A stretch of 64,000 bases of DNA, taken from Earliella scabrosa. Lineage: Eukaryota; Basidiomycota; Agaricomycetes; Polyporales; Polyporaceae. How positions within the stretch are numbered: the first letter of the stretch is position 1; every line of letters begins with the position of its first letter. Of the stretch, positions 12,183 to 22,940 are shown piece by piece. The notes beneath the pieces are model-generated. The model made no database searches. It was not told where the DNA came from and worked only from the letters and a program-made list of their open reading frames with translations. The translations under genes were made by a program, and so were the position numbers. The stretch spans positions 2,852,001 to 2,916,000 of the forward strand of contig JABYQQ010000005.1 in the NCBI GenBank assembly GCA_022605405.1, written 5' to 3'.

Positions 12183-14226
12183 ATGTCTGCACGGGAGGTA
12201 CGTCCGCCGTCACCCACACACGATGGCCGCTCTCGCGTTTGATCTGACACCGTTGTAACATAACACCTTCAGGCTACTCGCAGCAATGCAGCTCGTGCCA
12301 GACATCGACGCATCCAAACACGATCTCAAGTGTACCACCCTCCACCGGACCCAGCGCCTTCTTCACTCAACGAGGAACCGAACGATTACTTCAGTTACCA
12401 ACCGACCTCCGCCGCATCATCCCTTCCAGTCAAGCAGACACAACCGGAGCCAACTCCGCGCGACTACTGGAAGAACTTAGGTGCCACCTTGATTCCGCCT
12501 TCAGTTGACGACCCAGTCGCGAACCTGGGCCACCAGCTCTCGATCTCAACCCTCATCTCCGACAGCTCGCTTCCCAACTACTCCCCCTCTACAACAAAGA
12601 TCGACGACGTACCCGCCGACTCGATGGCAATTGACCTACAATCCTCTCCATCGCAGACAACATCACCCGCTTTCATGTCCTTCTCGAGCGCCACCCAACC
12701 GCACTCCGAGACCGTCGACACACCATGGACGACGCAGTACACCACCCTTCTCAACGCCACTACCCTTCCTTCGTACACCGAATTCTCCTCAACGAGCTGC
12801 TCAATTCCGTCCACCGGGACCTACTCTGCCCCGAGCACGCACTGCCAATCATCCGTCATCAAGTTCGCCACTCCTACTCCTACCAACCTTAGACGCAAAA
12901 GGCGTCCGGTGTCAGCTTCTTCCGGCTCAAACCCAACGGTGAAATACATCACTATTGACCGCTGAGACGACGCGCTCACCGCCCCACAGTCACACCCGTT
13001 CAACTACGGTCCCATCGCTCCGTACCCTGTCGATCCCTGCGAGGACTGCAGAACAAGAGACGCAATCAATCGCGCTCGTCGCACTGCATCCTTAGACCCC
13101 AAACGTACCCTGGTCTGCCCGTACGTTCCTATCCCTCACACAGCCTGGCTCCAACGCACTCATTCAATGCCAGTCAATGCCAGCACAAGAACAGACGCTG
13201 CGTCCCAATAATTCCAGCGCTCTTGTTCGACCGCCTACGAATCACCAACCGATGCCACAGCTGCCGCAGCCACGGCTTCACATGCATGACGTCAGAGACC
13301 GACCCCGGCGCAAACCGCTGCGTGTAATAATTCCATCACTCTCAACAACCCGCGCTGACGTCCTCCATCAGGGAATGCATCAAAAACGGCTGGCCATGTG
13401 TCTTCATACACCTCTACAGGGTCAAACGAGACCGGCCCTCGAGCCGACCACCTTGTGCCGCTTGCAGCGCAGCGAACTTCCATGACCCGACTACTGACCT
13501 GTCTCCGTGCAAGTGCGTGGCCAGTTTCTCCACCCGTAAAGTTCTTCGCGTTGACTCAAGCACAGATGCGGACGCCGCGGCCCCATGTCATACCGCACCA
13601 ACATCGAGATGCAATTGGGTTTACCGACCCCATGCTCCGAGTGCATCTCACGACGGCTCATGTGTGTGCTAGAAGTGACCTTTATCGACGGCGTGCTCCA
13701 ACCGAAAGACAGTTGGATCTGCAGGTTAGATTCCTCCAGTGCCTCACGACTACGCCCCACATCTTACGATCTGAAACAGGTCATGCTGGACCCACGGCGA
13801 CTTCTGCTCCTTGTCTGGGAACAACCCCCCTGTTACAACGCAGATAGCAAATACCGCACACGCAAGCGATGCACCCCCTCCACAATTGTAAGAGGGACAT
13901 CTGGACGAAGGACAGGCTCCACACCGTGCCCTGCTTGCTTGCTCCATTGCCTGACATACCTTGCCAATTCGAAATCTGCTGTAACCATACTGTACTTCTT
14001 CCTACCCGCTCTCTTCCATTCTCCCAACTGACTCGTCCATCACTCTTGCGCTCCACTGCGTCCCGACCCATGCAGATATCTTTCTTGCACAAGTGTCTCC
14101 GGAGCTGTGCCCGTACGATCCCTGTGCCCCCTGTATCACGCTATGTACTCCACCTTCTAGCACCGTGTACAACATCCGTTACTCTCCAAATCTCCCTTCT
14201 TTGCCAATAATAGAACCAGCCAAGTG
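12183..14226 (+). CDS. Intron-rich Cys-module protein with a Zn2Cys6-like cluster
   Basis: Not recognised as a named gene. ATG 12183 opens a five-codon exon (MSARE), then GTACGT to TTCAG (12198-12270) joins it to a basic, then Ser/Thr/Pro-rich region ending in a nuclear-localisation-like RRKRRP. A GTGAAA intron ending at 12988 leads to a CEDC motif. A further, unresolved junction leads to CHSCRSHGFTC (13253-13285). A 48-nt intron (13324-13371) then joins it to CVECIKNGWPC. The result is Cys-x2-Cys-x6-Cys-x11-Cys-x2-Cys-x6-Cys, the spacing of a fungal Zn2Cys6 DNA-binding cluster. A 56-nt GTGCGT intron leads to CSECISRRLMC. Later CPAC and CAPC motifs may belong too. It is probably a zinc-binding, perhaps DNA-binding, protein. 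Exon limits after 13750 and the stop are uncertain. Confidence 0.45.
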
Positions 14227-14517
14227 AGCATCTTGGGCTCTCATTGCACCTATCGTAACACAACGTACACCTCACCTCACTCCGACAACTTACATCCTCC
14301 AACTCCACCGCACACCGGGATGAAGTTGACCACCGAATCAAACCGCACCTTCCTAACTCACTTTTCGCTACCTTAGCAAAGGCACGGAGACAGTATAGCG
14401 GCTTCGCCATGTACCGCATACCGGCCAGCCTCAAATCGCGACGCTGATACATATCTTTGGGATCGCCTTACAACCTATCGCATACTACCTACATATCTTA
14501 CACAGAAACACAGACCG

Positions 14518-15323
14518 TCACATACCCCATAGAAAGTGCTCCTCCGGGAGTACACGACGGGCTTGAGGACGAGCGAACAACCTAGAAACCGAATGCACCT
14601 CGAAGCGTGAACAGAACTTGTCCCACTTTCTTCCAGGCCCTCCAGCCCGCGTATCCTCCCGCACCAGCTTCGCCTCTACCATGACCACATCCTCGTTGAC
14701 AATCGAAAGAGGATCAAGACGCTTCATGTGCACCTTCCTCTCGAACCGATCCTCTGCATCGAACAGCATGTCAAACATCTGAGATAACTCGTGAGCGCCG
14801 CAACACGCATATGCAACTAACTCACATGAGGATAGTCGGCGTAAGGAGCATATGCTCTAAAAACGTCGTCCAAAGCTGTAAACCGTCAGAACACGACACC
14901 AACCGCAATGATCGCAACACATACTCGGCGACGGACTAGCCAAGTAAAGCAGATCTTGAAACGCCTCGATGTCCTTCTCGCGAAGCAGATCGAGCTCGAT
15001 GACAAGATGACACGTCGGATCGGTGGAGACGGTGAGCTTCCGGATCACGCCCACCACGAGAATCGTGAGCGGCCGTCCCACATAAGAATACAAGTGGTCG
15101 GCATCACGCTGCCCCCACGTTGAGCCAATTGGAACCTCAGTGAGGTAGTACCGATGGTCCGGACCACCAAAGGTGTATATGAAAAGCAGTCGTCTAAAGC
15201 ACAAGTCAGCAGATATCCCTGACATACTGCAGCAGAAACTCACCCAAGAACCATTGAAGAGCGATCCATCCAAGCAGGGAGCTTGATGTCGGGCGCGGAT
15301 ACGGGTCCCATGTTCGGCGGCAT
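14518..15323 (-). CDS. Uncharacterised 219-residue protein
   Basis: Four exons (15323-15244, 15193-14925, 14875-14826 and 14778-14518) with introns of 50, 49 and 47 nt join to exactly 220 codons including the stop. All donors and acceptors are canonical (GTGAGT, GTATGT, GTGAGT). The product begins MPPNMGPVS, contains LLFIYTFGGPDHRYYLTEVP, an Asp/Glu-rich middle (ELDLLREKDIEAF) and ends HFLWGM. There is no signal peptide and only one hydrophobic stretch (LTILVVGVI), too short and central to be a clear membrane anchor. I do not recognise the family. It lies at the point where the C-over-G skew of the left part fades, so it may be a host gene flanking the Helitron region or a further cargo gene. 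Confidence 0.6.
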
Positions 15324-15918
15324 CGCAAAGGAAGACCGAAAGAACAGTCTCAACACCACTGCAAAGACGAAAGGACGAGTACAACCACACCGACTGATTG
15401 AGGACCTCCGGTATAAGTACTCATGCGTTACACCACAGGACACAGACCACACGGCCAGAAAGTGCAGATGCGCGATGCATGGAAAGACACGAACCGACTG
15501 CATGCACTCCACAGACACGCTGTCTCCACCACCTCAACTCCACACGACGCCGCCACTAAAGACGCGATTACAACGCCGGGGCTTCTCCTCCGACCAATCC
15601 ATCTCAGACTCCTGAGCCAAGAGCACGACACAAACCCACATGTTCACTGATACCTGGGATAGAGCCAGCGCACTAAGTACGACTGGAAAAGTCTTGAACG
15701 CTGGAATTCACTTTGGCCATAGAATGAGCCTCCTCGCTCCAGAGCGCCGGCCAGAGCTCGCTAAGAACCCTCTCCGGAGCACTGAACTGGCATTCAGGCA
15801 AACCTAATTACAGGTGCCACACGCTCTCCATCGCATGCCAACACGTTGTCGCGCCCCCTCCCAGCACCAACACGAAACAAGCAGATACGCTCTTGCGAGG
15901 ACTGACCGCTCTACTCAC

Positions 15919-16230
15919 CTTTCCCGGCAAAAGCGTCGTGGATGGGATTGATACATCCACGTAGGCATTGCCCTGTGCAGACGATCATGGGTCAGCATCC
16001 GCCTTACAGACCTCGAGGTGAGGGCCCACACACACCGTGTCATCCTGACCAACGGCAGCCTTCCCACAACCATAAGTGACGAAGTTGTCTACACTGTGGG
16101 ACATGAACGAAGATGCATCGTCGTCAATGGGTCGGTCCAAGGCAGCGGATGAGAGCAGATACGGGACTCACATGTTCACAGCGGCTGCCAGGGATCCAGC
16201 GAGGTGTGGGATACGGTCGACGATAGTGAG
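15919..16230 (-). CDS. Partial unassigned gene, three candidate exons
   Basis: Three minus-strand exons join in frame: one ending at 16172, then 16093-16012 and 15972-15919, with donors GTGAGT, GTCTGT and GTGAGT. The joined peptide contains IPHLAGSLAAAVNI, TYGCGKAAVGQDD and VDVSIPSTTLLPGK, which read like real protein rather than chance. Neither the start nor the end could be placed; a further protein-like stretch (PECQFSAPERVLSELW) lies downstream near 15800-15670 but not in a compatible phase. Function unknown. Confidence 0.28.
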
Positions 16231-16855
16231 ACAAACGAGCCGCGCAAAGAAGGCGTAAAGTCCACAGAGCATGCGATGAGGCGGGCAGAGTACAAGGCAT
16301 ATCAGTTACCAGACGAGAGTCGCGCAAGGACAAGTCTGTTTGGAGCGGGAGCACTCAGCGGAACGGAATTTGAAGCGGAGATTGAACGCCTCGGATCACT
16401 CCGACACCACTTGCATGGCGCCATTTCTACTTCATTCTCTCATGCCGAGACTCGGTCTTTCCGACATCCCGACCCTCGTCAACCTCTTTCCAACGCATCG
16501 ACATGGTTCACAGATCTCCAAAGCGTGCCGGAGATTCTCAGAACGCCCGTCGATGCAAGTCGGCGTCAGCCGACTAAAGCGCCACCCAGGCAATCAGTAG
16601 TTCTCAGGACTTTGGTAATGACTACGGGACTGTAACATGACTGGATAATGTTCGTTATTAACACTAAGCAAGTACTATGCATATATGCATATAATGTACC
16701 GAATGAACATACGGCACGGCAACCACGCCCACCACTGAATTTTGGAGCACATCGACGCTTCCAGGCCCTAAGACTAGAAGCCCTAGTGCCAGCAGTTGGA
16801 GGTGCCAGGGGGTCCGTGCGTACAAGCTGCTTTATTGGGACATATGAAACACCAG

Positions 16856-16882
16856 CGCACGCGAGCGCACGCGAGCGCACCA
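16856..16882 (+). repeat. Short tandem repeat
   Basis: About two and a half copies of a GCGCACGCGA unit lie just where similarity of monooxygenase copy A to its paralogs is lost. It is too short to classify. Confidence 0.5.
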
Positions 16883-16949
16883 CTTTTCCCACCCCGAACG
16901 GACTCGTCATTACTGAAGAGGAGACCTGTCCCCCTTCGGTGTCCAGGAA

Positions 16950-18483
16950 TACACTACGTCTGAAGCAATCGCTATCGTACATCGCAAGGCGGACCAGCCA
17001 CAAGGACAGGACTTCAGTGAAGTTCCGTTAGTTGGTGCGTGCGTGCCTCTTACTGACTCCCCTGCTGGTTAGACTCCCGAGCACTTCCGTTGGCAGAACG
17101 GACGTTCTCTTTCCACAGAGCCGAGCTGCAACAAGTGTTCCTTGCGCACTTGAGGTCTCCACAAGTGTTGCACCTAGGCAAAAGGCTGGTTTCATACTCG
17201 CAGTCGTCTGAGCACGGGGACGTCCAGGTGCAATTCCAGGACGGCACCACTGCGCGATGCGACGTCTTGGTTGGTTGCGACGGGATCCGTTCCAGTGTCC
17301 GGCCAGCGATGTATGCACAGCTCGCGGAAATCGCATCTGCGAGAGGAGACGATGAGGCGGCTAAGGCGCTGAGGTCTTATATGCCTCCGAAGTTCTCTGG
17401 AGCGGTGGTGTACCGATGCATGATCCAGAAGGACAAGCTCCCTGCGACGACACAGGCCCATCCCGCGTTCAATAGCCACGCCCAGATTATCGTCAGTACT
17501 CACGCACCTGTATGCCGGTCATTGGGCTGATAAGACCCTTGTGCAGTATTGCGGGAAGAACCGGGTAAGAGCGGGATATGTGTTTCCCGTCTCGCATATT
17601 GACCCTTGTACAGCACGTCGTTACGTACCCGATCTCGTCAGGACGGGTGCTGAATGTCGGCCTTGGGGTGTGCTTCCCAGGAAAGGAGGGCGTGCCTTAC
17701 GAGGGCCCCTGGACGCGTTCGGCCACTAGAGAGGAGATCGTCAAGCACTTCTCGGGATGGGAACCTGAGGTGCAGGAAATTCTGAAGGTGAATGGCACGT
17801 CTCATTGGAGCGCTCTCTGACACTTTCGTCCACCTCACTGGCTCCATGCATGGCAATACTGCAGCACGTCGATGGAGGAATACAATGGGCCATACATGTC
17901 ATCGACGGGCTGCCTACATACGTTCACGGACGCGTCATGATCATGGGAGATGCGGTCAGTCCAGTGCCCTCTTGCGTGCGCCGTTCGCTCACCCAACGGT
18001 GGCTACTAGGCACATGCCATGTGTCCCCATTTGGGAGCAGGCGCAGGACAGTGCTTCGAGGTGAGGTTCATATCCCTGTTCTCTGAGCGATGTACTAACT
18101 CTGCTCTGCAGGACGCGTGGCTGCTTGCGCAATTCCTTGGACAACCGGGAACCACTAGACAGAAAGCTCCTCTGGCGCTGCGCGTGTGGGACGAGATCCG
18201 TCGCCCCTTCTCACAGAAAGTGGCCGCTCTCTCTCGAAGGAGCCAACAGCTGCACCATCTGGACGCGCCAGAATTCGCTGAGCTCACCGAAGAGGCGAGT
18301 GCAACCGGGAACGGGCTGACGATCGAGCAGATTGCAGAGACTGGCAAGGAGATGGAGCGTATCAGAGAATGGCGCGACTACTCGGACATCATGGAGGAAA
18401 ATGCGACTGCGCTGCGGCGGTTTGATTCTGCTCTTGCGCAGAGTCAGCAGGCTCGAGTTCCACTGCCAGCCGCCAAGCTGTGA
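16950..18483 (+). pseudogene. FAD-dependent monooxygenase copy A, 5' truncated
   Basis: This is the same family as copies B-D downstream (class A flavoprotein monooxygenase, salicylate-hydroxylase-like). The exon set is conserved: 17073-17491, the 18-nt exon 17547-17564 (YCGKNR), 17614-17787 (174 nt, the same length as in B-D), 17865-17954, 18010-18060 and 18112-18483. Motifs DVLVGCDGIRSSVR, VMIMGDA and AHAMCPHLGAGAGQCFE are kept, and the frame is open to the TGA at 18483. The first exons are missing: no convincing N-terminal GxGxxG FAD-binding exon could be found upstream, and similarity fades before about 16950. The preceding intron is ambiguous (donor 17017 or 17035). It is either a truncated pseudogene or a gene whose diverged 5' exons I cannot see. 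It is convergent with the GMC gene, 184 bp away. Confidence 0.65.
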
Positions 18484-18667
18484 AGGAGGGTCATTGCATC
18501 CGCGTGTGGCGATGTTTGACGTGTACGTTGAGGTGCTTATTGAATGACGCGCCCTGTCCGGTCGGGTAGAATTCTCGCAACGGCAGGCGTGTGCCCAGGC
18601 GGCGCAGGACGGAGGCATGATGAGCGTGATCTATTCTCTCTGCATGGTCACATCACAACGGTGTTAT

Positions 18668-20762
18668 TCAGTGGGCAGTGGCGACTATAACGTCCGCAGC
18701 CTTCTCCGAGATCATGTAGATAGGTAGCGCGATGTAAAAGCCAGGTATATTCGGGAAGACGGACGCATCGACAACCCGGAGGCCCTCCACGCCGCGCACC
18801 CGAAAGTCGCCATCGAGGACGGCGCTCTCGTCGTCGTCAGCACCAATAGGGCAAGTGCACGACGCGTGGTGACCCCAAGCTTCGTACTTCGCAAATTCCC
18901 TCCATTGATCGTCTGTTTGCACGCTCTCCCCCGGCCATACCTCCGCGAACTTGCCGTCGAGCGGTACGAGGTCCTCGAACGCCCGACGGCCGTACTTCAG
19001 ACCCTCGAGGATCGCCTCCAGGTCCTCGTCTTCGCCAACCGCGAAGTTGCGCAATCGGATCTCCGGCAGGTCCTGCGGGTCCGCAGAGCGTAGCGTGACG
19101 GTGCCCGCGTTGTTGCGCGAGTGCGCCTTGAGCGTGAGCCACGTCCAGTGGTTCGCGCCCCTGGTGACGTTCTGGAAGAAGCCCGGGTAGTAGCCGTTGA
19201 AGTACGCCGGCCAGCCGGAGACGAAGAGGTCCGCGTCGTTGTTCTCCGCGACGGCGGACTTCCTGAGGATCGCGAGCGCGACGCCGTTCGTCGCGTAGAC
19301 GCCCTTCTGAACGGGCAGGGTCTCCCACCGCTTGAGGCAGGGATCGTCGCCGTCGAGGAAGGTACAGTCCTTGAGGAGGGAGAGCTTGGATGGTGCCTCG
19401 CCGATGACAGGGACCTCGTAGCGGTCCTGGAGATTCGTACCGACCCCCGGCAGATCGACCTTCACGTCAATCCCAAACATCTCGAGCTCGTGCCTAGGAC
19501 CAATCCCAGAGAGCTTGAGGATCTGCGGGGTGTTGAACGCGCCAGCAGACAAGATGACCTCGCGAGTAGCAGTGACGGTGCCGGGTGTGCCCTTCGAGGT
19601 GGCGCGGCCGTCCTGTCGGCGGGGGTCAGCGCCGTAGAGGGAAGTCCCGGTGAGGAAGTTGACACCGGAGGCCTTGGGTTTGCTGCCGGTCATGTCGAGA
19701 ACGACGTTGGTGACGAGCGTATTGAGTTGGACGTCGAGGTGATACTTGCGGCTGCCGTCGGCGTTCCTGGCATCGATGACCTCTTTGAGGAAGTCAACAG
19801 GGCCGGCACGCCTGTACTCCGGGATTTTCATGGACAGGGGAACCTGGTACATGCCCTCGTCGGAGTCCCGGGTGGGACCCGGGTTGTTGATATCACGGAG
19901 CAATACCTGGGCGAGGCCAGTGACAGTGGTAACGATGGACTCGAGGATGCTTTTGCCCATGGCGGTGGCCGCGGACAGAACGAGGGAGGCGACCTTGAGG
20001 TCCTGCGCAATGAGCGTCAGGTCGGTCAGCGCCGTCTCCAACCAGCCATTGAAGCCGTGGCCAACAACGGAATTGGGAAGGTATCGCGCGCGCTCGAGGC
20101 GCTCGTAGTACTTGCGCATGTTCTCGGGAGCCCAGCTGTCGTCGCCAGTGAGGCTTTGAATGTACGCCCAGTCGCTTTCGTGCGGGTAAACCATGATGAG
20201 GGCGTTGTGTGCCGAACAACCACCGAGCGAGCCGACGCGGGGGTACAGGACACCGAGCGGCTCGGCGCCTTCAGGCGGGTGGGCACCCGTGTAGCGCGAA
20301 CCGTTGGGGAGGGTGTAGGTTAGCTTCGTGTCGCGCTTCTGTTCGTCGACGTCGTCGAAGTGCTTCACAAAGTAGTCCCACCGCATGGGCTCGTACTCGT
20401 TGGCGAGAGCGTGCAGCGCGGGTACAACGTACTCGGTGCTGTTCGTCTCGTCGCTACCAGCTTCGAGTAGGAGGACCTTGTATCCGGCGAGTGCTAGGCG
20501 AGCGGCGATTGGAGCACCCCCCGCACCTGAGCCGACGACAACGTATTCGTAGTCCTCGAGGGTGGTGAATGTGGCGGAGGCGTTGGTAGCACGCTTCACG
20601 TTCTCGCCGCGGAAGGGAGTGTGCGAGGCGCCATCACTATGTTTGCAAGAATGAGTAAGCACGACGTCAAGACGAAATTGAGCCAAATGAAGGATGAGAA
20701 ACATACATGATGCGCGCAGAGGTGGACGAGCACAGAAGGGAGAGTATAATGAATGCTTTCAT
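18668..20762 (-). CDS. Secreted GMC-family oxidoreductase
   Basis: Glucose-methanol-choline oxidoreductases oxidise alcohols (aryl alcohols, sugars, methanol) with FAD and often make hydrogen peroxide for lignocellulose decay. ATG 20762 opens a signal peptide (MKAFIILSLLCSSTSA) in exon 1 (20762-20707); a 70-nt intron leads to exon 2 (20636-18668), giving 674 residues. The Rossmann motif is YVVVGSGAGGAPIAARLA. The GMC signature region is GSLGGCSAHNALI. The C-terminal catalytic region has HHASCTCPIG and FPNIPGFYIALPIYMISEKA. The first active-site His is present; the position of the usual second His/Asn is occupied within NIPGF, as in many basidiomycete GMC enzymes not assigned to aryl-alcohol oxidase. 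Substrate is not predictable. It lies between monooxygenase copies A and B, hinting at shared oxidative metabolism. Confidence 0.88.
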
Positions 20763-21559
20763 CACAGTGATGATCAGACTGCAGACGCAGCACATAAGGT
20801 AGGTCCAGGGGCGAACGTGTCCAATGCTACCGACGGAGGTCAACCTGAAGCCAGCACCGTGAAAATGAGTTCGCTCGGGCTCACCCTAGTCCGTGATCTC
20901 GGAGGGTCTCACTCGGCAGCGCGGACATGCAATCATGAGGTCAAGAGAACCGCTCAAGAAAACGATATGTGGTCATGCAGCGCTCACTACATTGCGGCCG
21001 ACATGGCACGGCCTCAGTAGAAGGAGAAGAAGCAGGCTATGCCGTACCAAATCCTCAGAAGACACACGGTCTTCCCAATCACCGCAACTCTGAACCAGGC
21101 CCCCTCAAACCTTCTGTCTCGTCCGACGCGCTCGCAGTGTCGAAGCTGAAGACTCCATCCATTCTTCTCCAACGACACGCTATTGACTGGGGCATGAATT
21201 CGACCGCTCGTTTGAGCCTCTCGAGCCAAGCTGGAAGCTTGGAGGGACTCGGTGGCCAATTCCAAGGTTGGAGGACCATCTACCCTTCCCTCAGTAGGTC
21301 CGCCCAATCGTCTACCTAGGGGAGACCAAGTTGTCTACGTTCGTGCCAGTGATGCCATTGACACTCACCACTGTGAGTCATGCGATTGTCACCATGGTTG
21401 CGTTCCTTCCTCGCCAAATAGGCTGCCTTCAGTACCACGCGATGGAGCCAAAGGATGCGACGAAAAGCACGGATTCAGCAGGGAATGCGGCCGAAGCAGA
21501 CAAGACCGCAGTATCGTAGCGCTGACTAGCGCTGAAGGCTCCAGGAGATGCAAGGGGTC

Positions 21560-21590
21560 CACTTGTCCCACGACTTCGAAATTCTGTCCC
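21560..21590 (+). repeat. Left arm of an inverted repeat
   Basis: This 31-nt block matches the reverse complement of 22185-22215 at 29 of 31 positions. A weaker relative lies at 21701-21721. The second conserved block, around 21753-21774, pairs with 22153-22173 in the same inverted sense, so both arms carry two shared segments with different spacing. Confidence 0.6.
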
Positions 21591-22184
21591 CGGGGATGAG
21601 ATTACTGCTGGCTTGAAATAGGATTGTTGCCCCGTTCGGAATAACAATCATGTCCTCAGATCATAAGAAAAATGCCAGCTCATCAACACAATACAGCCCG
21701 CCGACTTCGACATTCCTGCCCGTGCCCCGGCGCTTTTCTGTCCGTTGTAAATGGCATTTCTGTCCGCCCTACCTATGTTTCAAAGACCACTGCACGAATT
21801 CATCTCAAAGAAGAGCGATTGAGTTCCATGTGTTTTCAATAGACACAGAAAAATATTCATAGGAAGGAGAGAGTCCGGAATGTTGGTGTAGCAAGCCCGT
21901 AGGAGTACCACCATTCTATACGCGCTTAGGGCTCGGGAAGGAGGTGGGAAGCGCCATCGTTCGGCAAGGTTCGGGCAACGCTAGATTTGGTAGGAGGGCA
22001 GTATGAAGCGCTCCTGGACCACACCAATTTCTTGCAACGACACCGAAAGAACAACGCAAGTTGAGAGCAGAAAAACAATTTTCCAAGGACGAGAAGACCT
22101 TTCCAGGTTATGATACAAAATTTGGGGAAGATCGGTACGACGGAGAGGGAACTCCAGGTAGGGCGGGCAAATGTCCAATCCACA

Positions 22185-22215
22185 GGGACAGAAATGCGAA
22201 GTCGTGGGACAAGTG
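22185..22215 (-). repeat. Right arm of an inverted repeat
   Basis: This is the reverse-complement partner of 21560-21590. The pair spans about 650 bp and may be the remnant of a small inverted-repeat element or of an inverted duplication. No target duplication was recognised. Confidence 0.6.
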
Positions 22216-22867
22216 CCCATTTTGCCCAGGAGATCTTCCACGCTTACGTAACAAACGCTGGGGCTCCCAAAGTTCAAGGTGCAAACTTACATGGTTCAAC
22301 TTCAAACGTTCGACGTGAGTACGCACCAAAGTAAAAGAATCAGCATGCGTACGAGGCCATGCTGACCCGTCTCTATACTAATTAGGATCACCGCCCCATA
22401 TGAGTTTCTGGTCTATCGTGACCTCGCGGGGCGCACTGCGTCCTAGTAGACTCTGGTATTAGAGTCACTGCGCAGCCCCAGTTTGCACCAGTGTGATCGC
22501 GAACTTGCTTTGTTCGTGTTAAAGTGAGCAACACACCTCTCTCTGCTGGCGATGCCTCATTGAAATAAATACCTAGAGAGTTCTGGCCTACGCATTCAAT
22601 CTTCCCTGTCGGAGTATCAGCACCGCGCCTTGACTCTAGTGAGAATGTCTATGGGATGCGTGCGGCTTTATAGCTGCCAGAAGCCAGATATGCAAAGTTC
22701 ATCGTTTTCCAAACAGGGTTACTACCGATGCCCTGCTTTCCGACGGGATCGCACGTCTTGCAAACGATTGGCAATGCGCTGTCATTCGGCGCGCAGAGGC
22801 GTCCATCTCACAGCAAAGGGAGTGCGTCGTTCGGCATTCTCCCACGAAACCCTGAAGGAGCTCTGGT

Positions 22868-22877
22868 CATATAAACT
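22868..22877 (+). promoter_or_regulatory. TATA-like box of monooxygenase copy B
   Basis: TCATATAAAC lies 63 bases upstream of ATG 22941, within a 5' region shared in part with copies C and D. Confidence 0.45.
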
Positions 22878-22940
22878 CGTCCTATGAACCACCTTTGCAG
22901 GAGGAGAAATCTATCACTGTGATTCGCCCATCTTCCCGAT

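Larger units (their letters stand above)
20763..22940. other. Intergenic region with degenerate repeats
   Basis: This 2.2-kb divergent spacer separates the GMC start (minus) from monooxygenase copy B (plus). No coding exon was recognised. It contains the inverted repeat pair listed separately and related fragments near 21701 and 21751. The last 400 bases resemble the upstream regions of copies C and D and should contain the copy B promoter. Confidence 0.5.

Noticed and set aside
16340..16360. GAGALSG peptide as the FAD motif of copy A
   Set aside because: It has one extra residue, no upstream intron acceptor in the conserved position and no continuation like the paralogs.
19121..20323. 400-codon plus-strand frame
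   Set aside because: It lies wholly within the GMC gene on the other strand and is an effect of GC-rich codons.
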